From assembly GCA_022823185.1 (NCBI GenBank), contig JAJDXQ010000045.1, forward strand, positions 62,001 to 126,000: DNA of 64,000 nt, given 5' to 3'. Origin of the DNA: Caldilineaceae bacterium. Lineage in GTDB: Bacteria > Chloroflexota > Anaerolineae > Caldilineales > Caldilineaceae. Of the stretch, positions 36,268 to 45,297 are shown one piece after another. The position numbers were made by a program, and so were the translations under genes. Position 1 is the first letter of the stretch. Each line of letters starts with the position of its first letter. The notes under the pieces are model-generated. The model was not told the origin of the DNA. It ran no database searches and worked only from the letters and a program-made list of their open reading frames with translations.

Positions 36268-36301
36268 GAGGAGAGAGATAGTTGCTCGCATCTCTCTCCT
36301 C
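36268..36301. promoter_or_regulatory. 12-bp perfect hairpin between binding-protein and permease genes
   Basis: GAGGAGAGAGAT (36268-36279) pairs exactly with ATCTCTCTCCTC (36290-36301). It lies about 48 bases after the stop and 43 before the permease ATG. It makes any permease start upstream of 36344 unlikely. Confidence 0.7.
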
Positions 36302-36343
36302 GTTCCCTTATTCTCGTATTCCGCTTTAAACCTGGTTATCGAA

Positions 36344-37339
36344 ATGTTTTTGTACGCGCTTCGCAGGATCGCTGTGCTGGCGCCAACCGTCATCATTGTG
36401 ATGCTAATCACCTTCACGCTGGGCTACTATGGTCCCATCGATCCGGTGCGCGCCGTGCTGGGTGAGGAGTGGGAGGACGAATTGCGGTATGCGGAGGTCA
36501 AGAAAGCGCTCGGCCTGGACCGGCCTTTCGTGATCCAGTTTCTCGACTACATGGGGACCATGTTTGGGGGCAATTGGGGGCAGTCGCTGTCGGCGTTCGG
36601 GGGCGTTGCCAGTGACAGGGCGGTCAGCGAAGGTCGGGGCGCCGGATTCACCGGCACGAGTACGAGTGTACGGGAGATGGTCCTCGGCCGTCTGGCGATC
36701 AGCGCGCAATTGTCCTTTTGGGCGTTGGTCTTCCTCACCGTTTTCGCCATTTTGCTCGGTGTTTTGGCTGCGGTCAAGCAGAATACAACCATCGACTACG
36801 CGATCGTCACGAGTTCGATCATCGCCAGTTCGATCCCTGCCTATGTGATCGGACCGGTCCTGTTGATCATATTTGTACTCAAGATCCCCGTGTTCAAGAC
36901 GGTCGGGGGATGGGATGGCATGTTTTCGCGGCAAGCGATCCTGCCGGCCATCGTACTGGCAACGGGCCCGATGCTGGTAATTGTGCGCCAGACGCGAGCC
37001 GGCATCGTGGAGGTGCTCGGCAAGGATTTTGTGCGTACGGCGCGTGCCAAAGGTTTGCCGGAGCGGCTGGTGGTGGCCCGCCATATGCTGCGGACAGCCA
37101 TGATACCGGTACTGACTTCGCTGGGGCTGGTCACAAGCGGCTTGCTGACGGGCAGTCTATTTGTTGAGCAGATATTCAACATTCCCGGTATTGGCAAACT
37201 GGCGATTCAGACGCTTATGTCTGGCGATCATCCCGTGTTTATGGGGGTCGTCCTGTTTCAAGCCCTGATCATCGTGACAGTCAACCTGCTTACCGATCTG
37301 TTGTACGGCGGGCTGGATCCGCGCGTCACCTATGATTGA
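36344..37339 (+). CDS. ABC transporter permease, DppB/OppB type
   Basis: 331 residues from ATG 36344 (MFLYALRRIAVLAPTV). A longer reading from a TTG at 36248 would translate the hairpin and is rejected. It shows the first membrane segment, KKALGLDRPFVIQFLDY, and the coupling loop DFVRTARAKGLPERL. The C-terminal signature NIPGIGKLAIQTLMSGDHP follows. It is paired with the DppC-type gene downstream in the same operon. Confidence 0.93.
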   Translation: MFLYALRRIAVLAPTVIIVMLITFTLGYYGPIDPVRAVLGEEWEDELRYAEVKKALGLDRPFVIQFLDYMGTMFGGNWGQSLSAFGGVASDRAVSEGRGAGFTGTSTSVREMVLGRLAISAQLSFWALVFLTVFAILLGVLAAVKQNTTIDYAIVTSSIIASSIPAYVIGPVLLIIFVLKIPVFKTVGGWDGMFSRQAILPAIVLATGPMLVIVRQTRAGIVEVLGKDFVRTARAKGLPERLVVARHMLRTAMIPVLTSLGLVTSGLLTGSLFVEQIFNIPGIGKLAIQTLMSGDHPVFMGVVLFQALIIVTVNLLTDLLYGGLDPRVTYD

Positions 37340-37473
37340 GCAGAGTGCGGAATCTCGACTGTCCACCAGGGTTACGTACGGCCTCTGTTCACGGCATCGC
37401 CCGGGTCGCGGGAACGCGGGACAACCTATCTTGTGAAAATACCAGACTTTAGACAATCCTTGAGGATATTGGA

Positions 37474-38442
37474 GTGACCGCAGACGCCAGCGCGCAGCAC
37501 GACATGTTTTCCATGCCGGAGCAACGCAGTCTGTGGCAGGATGCGTTGGAGCAGTTGATGCGCAACCGCCTCGCCATTTTCGGGGTCTTCGTGGCCTTTC
37601 TTCTCGTATTCGTCTCCATCTTCGGTCCCTGGCTGTCGCCATACGACTACACCCAACAGAATCTTTTCAGAATCAACGAGGGACCGAGCGCGGACCACTG
37701 GCTGGGAACTGACGGTCTGGGCCGCGATATGCTCACGCGCATCCTGCACGGGGCGCGCACAGCCTTTCTGGTGGGCCTGATCGTTACGATCGGCACGACT
37801 GTTTTGGGCGTTGTGCTGGGCGCGGCCGGCGCGTTTCTGGGCGGCTGGGTCGACGCCCTCGTCATGCGCCTGGCCGACATCACGATGGCTTTCCCCGACA
37901 TTCTGCTGGCCGCCTTCATCAGCGTCGTCTTTCGCGAAAAGGTGCTTGAATTTCAGCTCCATCTGCAGGAACAGTACGGCTGGACGATTTCTGAGGGTAA
38001 CCGCGTCTATCTGGATTACCTGGTGATCTTCGGCTCGCTGACGTTGGTTCAGTGGTATGGCAAGGCGCGGCTGGTGCGAGGGCAGATCCTCTCACTGCGC
38101 GAGAAAGAGTTTATCGAGGCTGAACGGGCCCTAGGGGCGTCGAACTGGACCATTATCCTCAGCCATCTTGTGCCCAACAGCCTGGGTCCACTGATCGTCT
38201 CGATCACGGTCGGTTTTGGCGGCGCGATGCTGTCGGAGGCGTCGCTGAGCTTTCTGGGAGTCGGCATCCAGCCGCCCGGCGCAAGCTGGGGAGAGATGAT
38301 CAGTGACAATCTGGGGCAGTGGCGCTTCAACCCCCACCTGGTCGTGATGCCGGGCGTTGTGCTGGCGATCGTGGTGCTCGGTTTCAATTTCCTGGGTGAT
38401 GGACTGAACGATGCGCTCAACCCGGAGCAAAGGCGGCGTTGA
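37474..38442 (+). CDS. ABC transporter permease, DppC/OppC type
   Basis: 322 residues from GTG 37474 with GAGG upstream. The N-terminal membrane segment precedes HWLGTDGLGRDMLTRILHGAR, the family hallmark. The coupling loop is EFIEAERALGASNWTIILSHL, and EASLSFLGVGIQPPGASWG is near the C-terminus. A 134-base gap before it is long for this operon; I see no clear promoter there. Confidence 0.93.
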   Translation: MTADASAQHDMFSMPEQRSLWQDALEQLMRNRLAIFGVFVAFLLVFVSIFGPWLSPYDYTQQNLFRINEGPSADHWLGTDGLGRDMLTRILHGARTAFLVGLIVTIGTTVLGVVLGAAGAFLGGWVDALVMRLADITMAFPDILLAAFISVVFREKVLEFQLHLQEQYGWTISEGNRVYLDYLVIFGSLTLVQWYGKARLVRGQILSLREKEFIEAERALGASNWTIILSHLVPNSLGPLIVSITVGFGGAMLSEASLSFLGVGIQPPGASWGEMISDNLGQWRFNPHLVVMPGVVLAIVVLGFNFLGDGLNDALNPEQRRR

Positions 38443-38446
38443 CGCG

Positions 38447-39493
38447 ATGGGTATGGATAGCAGCACCCAGCCAGAGACCCCGCATACTACCGGCTCCCAG
38501 GCGGATCGAATGCCCCTGCTTCAGATCCAGGAGCTGCACACCCAGTTTGAGACAAAGCAGGGGACGGTCAGGGCTGTCGACGGCCTCTCGCTGGACCTCT
38601 ACGAAGGCGAGGTGCTGGGCCTGGTCGGCGAAAGCGGCTGCGGCAAGACGATGACGGCGCTGTCGATTATGGGCCTGCTGCCGGGAAATGGCCGTGCGGT
38701 GGCCGGGGCGATCAACTTCGAGGGGAAGAATCTTCTGCAGTGCAGCGGCGAAGAGATGAAAAAGATCCGGGGCGGCAAGATCGCGATGGTATTCCAGGAG
38801 CCGATGACTGCGCTGACGCCGACGATGACGATTGGCCGCCAGATCAGCGAGGCGATGGAGATCCATCTCGCCCTGAGTCGTGAAGAGGCGCGGGAGCGCG
38901 CATTGGAACTCCTGGAACACGTGGGCATCCCCTCGCCGCGGGCCCGCTTCGACAATTACATCCACCAGTTCAGCGGCGGCATGCGGCAGCGGGTAATGAT
39001 CGCGATCGCATTTTCGTGCGAGCCGCGTCTGCTGCTGGCAGACGAACCGACCACCGCGCTCGACGTGACGGTGCAGGCGCAGATCCTGGACCTGATCAAA
39101 CAGCTGGCGCAGGAGGCCGGGATGACGGCTCTCTTTATCACGCACGACATGGGAATCGTCGCAGGCAGCTGCGACCGCGTAGCGGTGATGTACGCAGGCC
39201 GCATGGTCGAAGTCGGGCCTGTCGATGACGTGCTACTGAACCCCCGCCATCCGTATACGCAAGGGCTGCTCGGCTCCGTCCCTTCATTGGAGAGCAAACC
39301 GGGGGACCGCCTGTACTCGATCAGCGGGTTGCCGCCCGACCTGGTCAGCCTGCCGACCGGGTGCAAGTTCTGGCCGCGCTGCCCGCTTGCTGACGAGCGC
39401 TGTAAGGAAGAGGAGCCGTTATTAGAGCAGTATGGCAATTCGCGGGCGGCGTGCTGGAAGGTGATGCCGCTTCGCGAGGTGTTGGGCGAATAG
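38447..39493 (+). CDS. ABC transporter ATPase, DppD/OppD type
   Basis: 348 residues. Walker A GESGCGKT (61-68), signature QFSGGMRQRV, Walker B LLLADEPTTALD and switch FITHDMG are all intact. The C-terminal oligopeptide-transporter domain has GCKFWPRCPLADERC. Start ATG 38447 lies four bases after the permease stop. It acts on the inner face of the membrane with the next gene product. Confidence 0.94.
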   Translation: MGMDSSTQPETPHTTGSQADRMPLLQIQELHTQFETKQGTVRAVDGLSLDLYEGEVLGLVGESGCGKTMTALSIMGLLPGNGRAVAGAINFEGKNLLQCSGEEMKKIRGGKIAMVFQEPMTALTPTMTIGRQISEAMEIHLALSREEARERALELLEHVGIPSPRARFDNYIHQFSGGMRQRVMIAIAFSCEPRLLLADEPTTALDVTVQAQILDLIKQLAQEAGMTALFITHDMGIVAGSCDRVAVMYAGRMVEVGPVDDVLLNPRHPYTQGLLGSVPSLESKPGDRLYSISGLPPDLVSLPTGCKFWPRCPLADERCKEEEPLLEQYGNSRAACWKVMPLREVLGE

Positions 39494-39552
39494 CAAATCG
39501 TGTTCAGATCTCTGTTTCGTAGGCGGCACACCGGCCTCGGCGAAATGAATCG

Positions 39553-40545
39553 GTGAGAGAGCGCAGGATGGAAGAGCAACCCCTGTTGAGGGTGCGGGAT
39601 CTGGTCAAGCATTTTCGTATGCCGAGGCGGAACCTGCTGCGGCCGCCTGATGTCGTGCGGGCGGTTGACGGGGTGAGCTTCGACATCTGGCGCGGTAAGA
39701 CGCTGGGTCTGGTGGGCGAGAGCGGCTGCGGGAAGACGACGACAGGGCGCACGATTCTGCAGTTGATGCGCGCCACGTCGGGCTCGGTTCAGTTCGGGGG
39801 CACCGATCTCTGTCAGTTGAGCGACAAAGAGCTACGCCGGTACAGAAACGGCATGCAGATTATCTTTCAGGACCCCTATGCCTCTCTCGACCCGCGCATG
39901 ACGATCGGCAAAGCCATCGCCGAGCCGCTGATGATCCATGAACTCAGCCAGACGCGGCAAGAGGCCAGGGAACGCGTCCAGGAGCTGATGGAACGCGTCG
40001 GGCTGAATCCCTATTTCAACAATCGCTATCCCCACGAATTCAGCGGCGGCCAGCGCCAGCGGATCGGCATCGCCCGCGCGCTCGCGGTAGACCCTGACTT
40101 CGTTGTCCTCGATGAGCCGGTCTCCTCGCTCGACGTTTCGATTCAGGCGCAGATCCTCAACCTGCTGCAAGACCTGCAGGACGAGATGGAACTGACCTAT
40201 TTGTTCATCGCCCATGACCTGCGGGTGGTGCGTCATATCAGCGACCGCATCGCTGTGATGTATCTGGGTCTGATCGTGGAGCTTGCGCCGGGGTTGGAAA
40301 TCTACGACGGGCCGCTTCACCCATATACACAGGCGCTGCTCAGCGCGGTGCCATGGACGGACCCAAGACTGGCGCGCAAGCACCAGCGCATCATTCTTGA
40401 AGGCGAGGTTTCGAGCGCGGTCAACCCGCCCTCCGGCTGCCGCTTTCATCCCCGCTGCCCCATTGCCGAAGAAGGCTGCCAGGTCGAATCTCCGGATTTG
40501 CGCGAGGTCCAGCCTGGGCACTGGGTGGCCTGTCACCTGGCGTGA
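39553..40545 (+). CDS. ABC transporter ATPase, DppF/OppF type
   Basis: 330 residues from GTG 39553; ATG 39568 is an equally possible start. Walker A GESGCGKT (55-62), signature EFSGGQRQRI, Walker B FVVLDEPVSSLD, switch FIAHDLR. The C-terminal module contains GCRFHPRCPIAEEGC. It completes the five-gene importer and is the second ATPase of the heterodimer. These two are the only importer ATPases in the window. Confidence 0.94.
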   Translation: MRERRMEEQPLLRVRDLVKHFRMPRRNLLRPPDVVRAVDGVSFDIWRGKTLGLVGESGCGKTTTGRTILQLMRATSGSVQFGGTDLCQLSDKELRRYRNGMQIIFQDPYASLDPRMTIGKAIAEPLMIHELSQTRQEARERVQELMERVGLNPYFNNRYPHEFSGGQRQRIGIARALAVDPDFVVLDEPVSSLDVSIQAQILNLLQDLQDEMELTYLFIAHDLRVVRHISDRIAVMYLGLIVELAPGLEIYDGPLHPYTQALLSAVPWTDPRLARKHQRIILEGEVSSAVNPPSGCRFHPRCPIAEEGCQVESPDLREVQPGHWVACHLA

Positions 40546-40555
40546 CGCCGGGGCG

Positions 40556-40600
40556 GGCGGAAAGTCCGCCAGTAGGAAACAAACCCACCAATTGGCGGAG
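40556..40600 (+). promoter_or_regulatory. Competing hairpins covering the ribosome site of the next gene
   Basis: GGCGGA (40556-40561) can pair with TCCGCC (40565-40570). Alternatively TCCGCCA (40565-40571) pairs with TGGCGGA (40593-40599), which includes the GGAG ribosome site of the GTG at 40612. The two structures exclude each other, so a translational switch is possible. Confidence 0.45.
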
Positions 40601-40611
40601 AGACAAAAAAC

Positions 40612-42138
40612 GTGACGACATCCGAAAGCGCGCTTGCAATCGGTTCCAAGACGCAGCTCTTTGTTGACGACGGAATCGTCAGCACCAAGTGTGGAGTTGT
40701 GCGTACGCTTCACCCGGCGCGCAAACGTGAGCAGCCGGTCCTGAGGGCGGATCGTCCCTGGGAAGGACGCCGCGTCTACATTTACGGTAGCGTCTACTAC
40801 GATAGCGGCGCCGGTTACTTTCGCATGTGGTATAACACGCGGCTGGGACGAGGACAGCAGCACCGTGCGCCGGGTCTGCGCTCACGTACGGGAGACATCA
40901 TTCTGTACGCTACGTCCGAGGACGGCGTCCACTGGGACAAGCCCGACCTCGGACGGCACGAATTTGACGGCACAGTTGCCAACAACATCCTCCTCTTCGA
41001 CAAGCACAGCCCTACGATCATTATCGACGCCGATGCGCGGGCGGAGCAGCGCTATAGGCTAGCCTGCTGGAGCTGGGAAGAGGAGAAGGACGGCTATTGG
41101 GTTGGTTTTTCTGCTGATGGGCTGGACTGGCGGGGGTACGACGGCAACCCGATTCTCCTGGACGACGACGAGATCCTTGAGGCGGTCACCGTCGCCCGCC
41201 ATCCGAACACGGGGGAGTATTTTGGATTTCACCGCCGCTGGGGCGAAGTGCGCGGGCATATCCGGCGCCTGGTTGCGGTGGCGACGAGCCGGGACTTTAC
41301 GACGTGGGCCAGCCACGATGTGTGCCTGTCGCCTGACGAGCTAGATGACGCGTGGTGTCAGGAGCCGGGGCAGCGCACCGAGTTTTACGGCATGTCTGGC
41401 TTTGTGTACGGTGATCAGTTTCTCGGGTTTTTGCCGGTATTTGACGTGATCAGGGATGCCCGGGGCGAGATGGGGATGCCTGCTTCGGTTGCCGCGGATG
41501 GCAGTTCAGGTTTGCAGGCGCCGGCCGCGATTTCGGAGTCGGGTGCCGAGATCGATCAGGCGCCCTGGGACGGTCCGATTGCGGCCCAGCTCGTGTACAG
41601 CCGGGACGGACACAACTGGCAGCGCTTCGAAGACCGTTCGCCGATCATCCCGCGCGGGGAGCCGGGCAGTTTTGACGCCGGCTGTATCCTTTGCTCGGCG
41701 GACCGGCCCATCGTAGTCGGCGACGAGGTGTGGCACTACTACACGGCTGTCAATACGATGCACGGGGGTCCGATGCCGCCTAAGAGGATCTCGATCGGGC
41801 TTGCCAAATGGCGGTTGGACGGCTTTGTCTCGCTGGACGCCGGGCATTTCGGCGGCGTGGTTGAGACGGTCCCGCTGCAGCTGGGGGGCGAGCGGCTGGA
41901 GGTCAATGTGGATGCCGGAACCGGCAGCCTGGCGGTTGAGGTGTTGTCGGGCGCGGGCGAACCGCTGCCCGGCTTCGCGCGAGAGGATTGCCAGCCAATC
42001 CTCAGCGACGGTGTACGGCAGATTGTGCGCTGGAGCGGGGATGCGCGCCTGCCGATCGGCCAGACTCTGCGCCTGCGCTTTCACTTGCAGAATGCCGGGC
42101 TGTACAGCTTCCGCAACCATAGAGCGGGCACGCCATGA
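40612..42138 (+). CDS. Beta-propeller glycosidase-like protein, type A copy 1
   Basis: 508 residues from GTG 40612 (GGCGGAG upstream). Repeating blade-like units are visible: FRMWYNTRLG, ILYATSEDGVHWDKP, GFSADGLDWRGYDGNPIL, YFGFHRRWG, VYSRDGHNWQRFEDRSP and WHYYTAVNT. SxDGxxW is the motif of GH32/GH43/GH68-like five-bladed propellers. A C-terminal beta-sandwich (about 400-508) resembles the GH32 C-domain. There is no signal peptide. Catalytic carboxylates cannot be assigned by eye. Relative to the copy at 48798 it has an extra segment of about 24 residues (near 285-310). It follows an importer and may act on the imported glycan or ether. Confidence 0.78.
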   Translation: MTTSESALAIGSKTQLFVDDGIVSTKCGVVRTLHPARKREQPVLRADRPWEGRRVYIYGSVYYDSGAGYFRMWYNTRLGRGQQHRAPGLRSRTGDIILYATSEDGVHWDKPDLGRHEFDGTVANNILLFDKHSPTIIIDADARAEQRYRLACWSWEEEKDGYWVGFSADGLDWRGYDGNPILLDDDEILEAVTVARHPNTGEYFGFHRRWGEVRGHIRRLVAVATSRDFTTWASHDVCLSPDELDDAWCQEPGQRTEFYGMSGFVYGDQFLGFLPVFDVIRDARGEMGMPASVAADGSSGLQAPAAISESGAEIDQAPWDGPIAAQLVYSRDGHNWQRFEDRSPIIPRGEPGSFDAGCILCSADRPIVVGDEVWHYYTAVNTMHGGPMPPKRISIGLAKWRLDGFVSLDAGHFGGVVETVPLQLGGERLEVNVDAGTGSLAVEVLSGAGEPLPGFAREDCQPILSDGVRQIVRWSGDARLPIGQTLRLRFHLQNAGLYSFRNHRAGTP

Positions 42139-43577
42139 GGGGGATCTGGTTTTTCGACGACTGGATGCTTGAACGCCGCGACTGCCTGGAACGGGTGTGG
42201 GGCAAGCCGACCTTTGTGAAGGAAATTTTCACTGAGTTCTACCCTCAAGGCTGGGACGGGTACGGCGGCTATCCGACGGCCTTCTACGATGAATGGTTGG
42301 GCAAATACGCGCTCTATCTGATCGCATTTCCGGGACGTGAGAGCCGCGACCGCACGCCGGGGATCAGTGCGGGCGAGTTTCAGTTCCGCCTGCTGTCAGA
42401 CGACCCCTGCAACTGGCCGAACCCGGTCTACAATCCTGCGCCCGGCCCGGCGTGGCGGAGCTTTGCCGATGTCGTTATCGACCAGGATGGCGCGCCGATC
42501 TGGGCGCATGCGGTGCATTCGCTGGCGGGGACGCCGCTGGCGGATCGGGGGTACGCGTCGGCGGTGCTCGACGTGCCGCGTCATCTTACGTGGGGCGGCT
42601 TTTCGGATGACGGGGTGCGGTTTACGGTGGACCGGTCAGGGCCGTGGCTGGACCCTGGGTCCGACATTGCCGGTGACATTCTGTGGAACCGGGAGGCCGA
42701 GCTCTACCAGCTCTTTGTGCGGCCGGTCTACGGTGACCGCCGCATTGCAATGTCGACGACAACCGATTTCACGGCGTTTACGCGCCCGGTGACTGTCATG
42801 CAGCCCGATTCTCAGGACCGCGTCGGCACTGAGCTCTACGACATGCCGCCGCGGCCCTATGAGGATTTCTATATTGGATTGCTCAACATCATGACCAGTG
42901 ACCGCTTTGAGGAGGTCAGCCTCAGCCGCGACTGGCCGCAGATCAAGTATTTCGGGCGCATGGATACGCAGCTGACTTACAGCTACAACGGCTTGTACTG
43001 GTACCGCACGGAGCGCGAGCCGTTTATTGGGGTGCGCGACTATGGCCAGGTTGGGGGCGGGTCGGCTTACGGAAAGGAGATGTTGCGCACGCAGGACGAC
43101 AGGCTGCTCTTTTTTGTGGTCGGGGATTACGGCGGTCATGCGGCCCGCGTCGACAAGGAGACGGAGTGGCCGTATGGCAGCGGCTACCGCAGCCCGATGC
43201 TCTATGAAATGCGGCTGGACGGCTTCTGTGCGCTCAAGACGTGGGGGCGCGAAGGTGTGCTGCGTACGAAGGTTATCATTCCCCGCAGTGGTGAGATTCG
43301 CCTGAACGTGAGGTCAATGGCGCATACAGGGGTCAAGGTGCAGATGCTGGACGGGGCGACAGCGCAGCCGATTCCCGGTTATACGTGGGAGGAGGCAATT
43401 CCGATCAGCGGGGATCATTTGTACGCGCGTCCGCGCTGGCGCGAGCGGGAGGACATCTCCGAACTCGTGGACCGCCCGGTGCGGTTGGAGGTCACGATGC
43501 GCGAGGCGGAGTTGTTTGCGATTCGGTTGTCGTGTGATGTGTATAATGCGTGTGAGCCGTTGGGGTCGTTGTGGTGA
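42135..43577 (+). CDS. Beta-propeller glycosidase-like protein, type B
   Basis: 480 residues; its ATG overlaps the stop of the upstream gene (ATGA), so the two are coupled. It is a distant relative of the type A proteins with a different opening (GIWFFDDWMLERRDCLERVWG). It shares propeller features such as VYGDRRIAMSTTTDFTAF and LYWYRTEREPFIG, and the closing beta-sandwich (RTKVIIPRSGEIRLNV). No signal peptide. The pairing of A and B types suggests a two-protein unit. Function unknown; a glycoside-hydrolase-like activity is inferred from fold pattern only. Confidence 0.72.
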   Translation: MRGIWFFDDWMLERRDCLERVWGKPTFVKEIFTEFYPQGWDGYGGYPTAFYDEWLGKYALYLIAFPGRESRDRTPGISAGEFQFRLLSDDPCNWPNPVYNPAPGPAWRSFADVVIDQDGAPIWAHAVHSLAGTPLADRGYASAVLDVPRHLTWGGFSDDGVRFTVDRSGPWLDPGSDIAGDILWNREAELYQLFVRPVYGDRRIAMSTTTDFTAFTRPVTVMQPDSQDRVGTELYDMPPRPYEDFYIGLLNIMTSDRFEEVSLSRDWPQIKYFGRMDTQLTYSYNGLYWYRTEREPFIGVRDYGQVGGGSAYGKEMLRTQDDRLLFFVVGDYGGHAARVDKETEWPYGSGYRSPMLYEMRLDGFCALKTWGREGVLRTKVIIPRSGEIRLNVRSMAHTGVKVQMLDGATAQPIPGYTWEEAIPISGDHLYARPRWREREDISELVDRPVRLEVTMREAELFAIRLSCDVYNACEPLGSLW

Positions 43578-43625
43578 GGGGGGGCGTTTGTCTGGGCTGG
43601 AATTTGGAATGGCGGGCAGGATTTG

Positions 43626-43645
43626 GTGACGCCGCCTAGCGTCAC
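43626..43645. other. 7-bp inverted repeat at the left edge of the restriction island
   Basis: GTGACGC (43626-43632) pairs with GCGTCAC (43639-43645) around CGCCTA. It lies between the propeller gene and mcrB, where composition drops. There is no T-run. It may be a weak terminator or part of an insertion junction. Confidence 0.45.
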
Positions 43646-43698
43646 GTCTTGATAGTATACGAATTCTGAACCTGATTAGTGTCAAGGAATGACGAATA

Positions 43699-45297
43699 GT
43701 GGATTGCGAAGAGACCTCATTGGACGACGACGGCTGGGATGAGTTTGTCAGGCGTGCTATCGAACTTAAGAGGCTTGGAAAACTGGAAAGGTTGGAGAAT
43801 AACTACAAGCGCAAAGTAGCCGAGTTTCTCAAAGAGGCGAAAAGAGAGTTATTTAACGACACTGACAGGTGGCCCGAATTGATAAGGAAAGGGCAATCTT
43901 CCAATCTCACATTTTATATGCATCGGCAAAGAGTCTCAGAATGGATAGCCGACGCTAGGGAGGACGCATCAGAAACTTTCAAGGCTATCTGGACGAATGA
44001 CGAGATACCGGTTGAGGAGCGAATCCGGGCTTTCTGTGAACGCCTGCCCAAAGATCGTGACTTAAACGGGGTAGGAACGCGCACGAATATCGCATCCGTC
44101 TTGCTCATGGGACTAGACGTGGAGGAAAATCCGCCCTTCAGAATCACGGTGTTTAAAAAGGCCTGTATGCGTACTGGATTCGAGTTACCAAAAAGGGGCG
44201 CGGACGAGGCTGAGCTATATGAACACTTTCTTCGATTCTTGGATTACTTTAGAGATGAAATGAAGAAGCACGACGTGTGCCTAGACCACCGCCTCGACGC
44301 GCAGGGAATGGTGTGGCAGCTCCGGAATGAGCTACCCAGACTAGGTGCTCAACCGGTCAAAACCAAGTCTTTGAACAAACTCGCGGACGAGCTACTCCTT
44401 TCTCATACTTTTCTAGAAAAGATCCTCGCATTGCTTGACGACAAGCAGCAAGTCATCTTCCAGGGGCCGCCTGGTACTGGTAAGACTTATGTAGCACAAG
44501 AATTAGCAGATTACCTCGCGGAGTCGGAGAGTCGAGTCACGATTGTACAATTCCACCCATCTTATGCCTACGAGGACTTTGTACGTGGATTCCGCCCAAA
44601 GAGCACTGAGAGCGGTCAGGTCGGATTCACTTTGCAGGATGGACCATTGCTACGCGCCGCACAGAAGGCGCGTGACGAGCCGGGCGCTAAACATTACCTC
44701 ATTATTGACGAAATCAACCGTGGGAATATTGCCAAGGTGTTCGGTGAACTCTATTTCCTGTTGGAATACCGAGATAAGGAAATCAGTCTCTTGTACCAGC
44801 GGGAGCCCGGAGAGACATTCTCTCTACCCGACAACCTTTTCTTCATCGGCACGATGAACACGGCAGACCGTTCCATCGCGCTGGTCGACTTGGCGCTACG
44901 ACGTCGATTCTATTTCATCGAGTTTCACCCGGATACAAGGCCAGTTAGTGACGTACTTAAGAGATGGCTACAAAAGCAAATTCAAGAAGGAGAAGTGTCC
45001 ACAGACGTTGAGTGGATAGCCGATGTCGTTGTAGAGGCGAACAAGCTAATGGAGGAAGATAGACACGCTGCAATTGGTCCCAGCTATTTTATGAAAGACA
45101 ACCTCACTGAGGAGTCTATTCGACGGATCTGGAGACACAGCGTATTGCCGTACATTGAGGAACGCCTTTTTGGAATTGACCAGGGAATTGACGCTTTCGG
45201 TTTGGACAGACTAAAAGAGCAAGCTGATCAGACCCGGAAGAGGAAGGAGGGCCAAGAACAAGCAGGCGGTACTAATGGGAGCGACCCACCAGACTGA
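43699..45297 (+). CDS. mcrB: McrB-type GTPase of a type IV (modification-dependent) restriction system
   Basis: 532-residue AAA+ motor. Walker A is GPPGTGKT (256-263), Walker B LIIDEINRGN (334-343), and the McrB-specific MNTADRS is at 386-392 followed by ALRRRF. In the family this domain hydrolyses GTP and drives DNA translocation for McrC. Residues 1-240 are the target-recognition half. They do not resemble the E. coli DUF3578 domain; the stretch WTNDEIPVEERIRAF then GVGTRTNIASVLLMG looks like a separate conserved domain. GTG 43699 follows AAGGA. A block counted at 44101-44160 is 45% G+C. It overlaps mcrC by one base. Confidence 0.93.
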   Translation: MDCEETSLDDDGWDEFVRRAIELKRLGKLERLENNYKRKVAEFLKEAKRELFNDTDRWPELIRKGQSSNLTFYMHRQRVSEWIADAREDASETFKAIWTNDEIPVEERIRAFCERLPKDRDLNGVGTRTNIASVLLMGLDVEENPPFRITVFKKACMRTGFELPKRGADEAELYEHFLRFLDYFRDEMKKHDVCLDHRLDAQGMVWQLRNELPRLGAQPVKTKSLNKLADELLLSHTFLEKILALLDDKQQVIFQGPPGTGKTYVAQELADYLAESESRVTIVQFHPSYAYEDFVRGFRPKSTESGQVGFTLQDGPLLRAAQKARDEPGAKHYLIIDEINRGNIAKVFGELYFLLEYRDKEISLLYQREPGETFSLPDNLFFIGTMNTADRSIALVDLALRRRFYFIEFHPDTRPVSDVLKRWLQKQIQEGEVSTDVEWIADVVVEANKLMEEDRHAAIGPSYFMKDNLTEESIRRIWRHSVLPYIEERLFGIDQGIDAFGLDRLKEQADQTRKRKEGQEQAGGTNGSDPPD

